Shown here: positions 44,411 through 44,429 of the stretch, in pieces
Position numbering within the stretch: the stretch's first letter is position 1
Layout of the letters: each line of letters starts with the position of its first letter
Assembly: GCA_020631395.1 (NCBI GenBank)
Contig: JAHDHI010000037.1
Span: forward strand, 1 to 44,429
DNA from: Bizionia sp.
GTDB taxonomy: Bacteria > Bacteroidota > Bacteroidia > Flavobacteriales > Flavobacteriaceae
Length of the DNA stretch: 44,429 nt
Direction: 5' to 3'
Position numbers and translations under genes: made by a program
The notes under the pieces: model-generated
Told to the model about the DNA's origin: nothing
Seen by the model: only the letters and a program-made list of their open reading frames with translations
The model's database searches: none

Positions 44411-44429
44411 GTGAATTTTCATAACTTAC

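Noticed and set aside
43940..44422. Minus-strand 160-codon frame over the terminal lipoprotein gene
   Set aside because: Antisense shadow; the plus-strand gene has a lipoprotein signal and sensible composition.

Overview
The window looks like a chromosomal segment of a marine-type member of the Flavobacteriaceae (Bacteroidota). The evidence is AT-rich DNA, two secreted proteins with C-terminal type IX secretion (T9SS) sorting domains, Bacteroidota-specific families (long NusB, DUF3276 PUR-alpha-like protein, DUF1573 lipoprotein, Hcp/TssD-type T6SS protein) and promoters of the Bacteroidota form (-33 TTG, -7 TAnnTTTG). No rRNA, tRNA, CRISPR array, intact IS element or replication origin was seen.

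Layout. (1) 1-5.2 kb: core metabolism, with HMG-CoA lyase, a LysE-type exporter, a secreted spondin-domain protein, pyrD and pepT. (2) 5.4-8.3 kb: exported proteins (carboxypeptidase-regulatory-like domain, transglutaminase-like protein, an exported protein lacking a normal start, cupin lipoprotein). (3) 8.3-12.6 kb: a T6SS toxin locus. An evolved Hcp carries a C-terminal metzincin-type protease, HExxHxxGxxH, and is followed at once by a lipoprotein that probably confers immunity. The last 68 codons of the toxin plus the immunity gene are duplicated in tandem. (4) 12.6-18.3 kb: an accessory, more AT-rich patchwork with a BASS transporter, a lipoprotein, an AraC regulator with an SDR oxidoreductase, a chimeric pseudogene containing the end of the BASS gene, and a nucleotidyltransferase-DUF262 pair bounded by repeats, which resembles an uncharacterised defence cassette. 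(5) 18.3-28.2 kb: mostly core genes (YdeI/DUF1801 protein, LacI regulator, yajC-DUF1573-nusB, leucine dehydrogenase, ABC exporter, DUF3276, hybrid histidine kinase, CsaA). (6) 28.4-37.8 kb: Asp/Asn hydroxylase-like protein, a YCII protein with an ECF42-type sigma factor, GH25 lysozyme, T9SS-exported M28 peptidase, double Usp, YfiT-like DinB protein, TPR lipoprotein and a cyclophilin-FKBP fusion. (7) 37.8-44.4 kb: recQ, then the kpsF-tatC-AhpD-like-lptB cluster for envelope biogenesis, and a terminal lipoprotein.

The most interesting material is in regions 3 and 4. Five promoter-like sites there share a -33 TTG exactly 20 nt from a -7 box of the form (T/G)A(A/G)CTTCG. They precede the cupin gene, the T6SS effector, the BASS gene, the following lipoprotein and the nucleotidyltransferase cassette. 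The last two also share a 50-bp identical leader, so the promoter region appears to have been duplicated with the tail of the BASS gene when new genes entered the locus.
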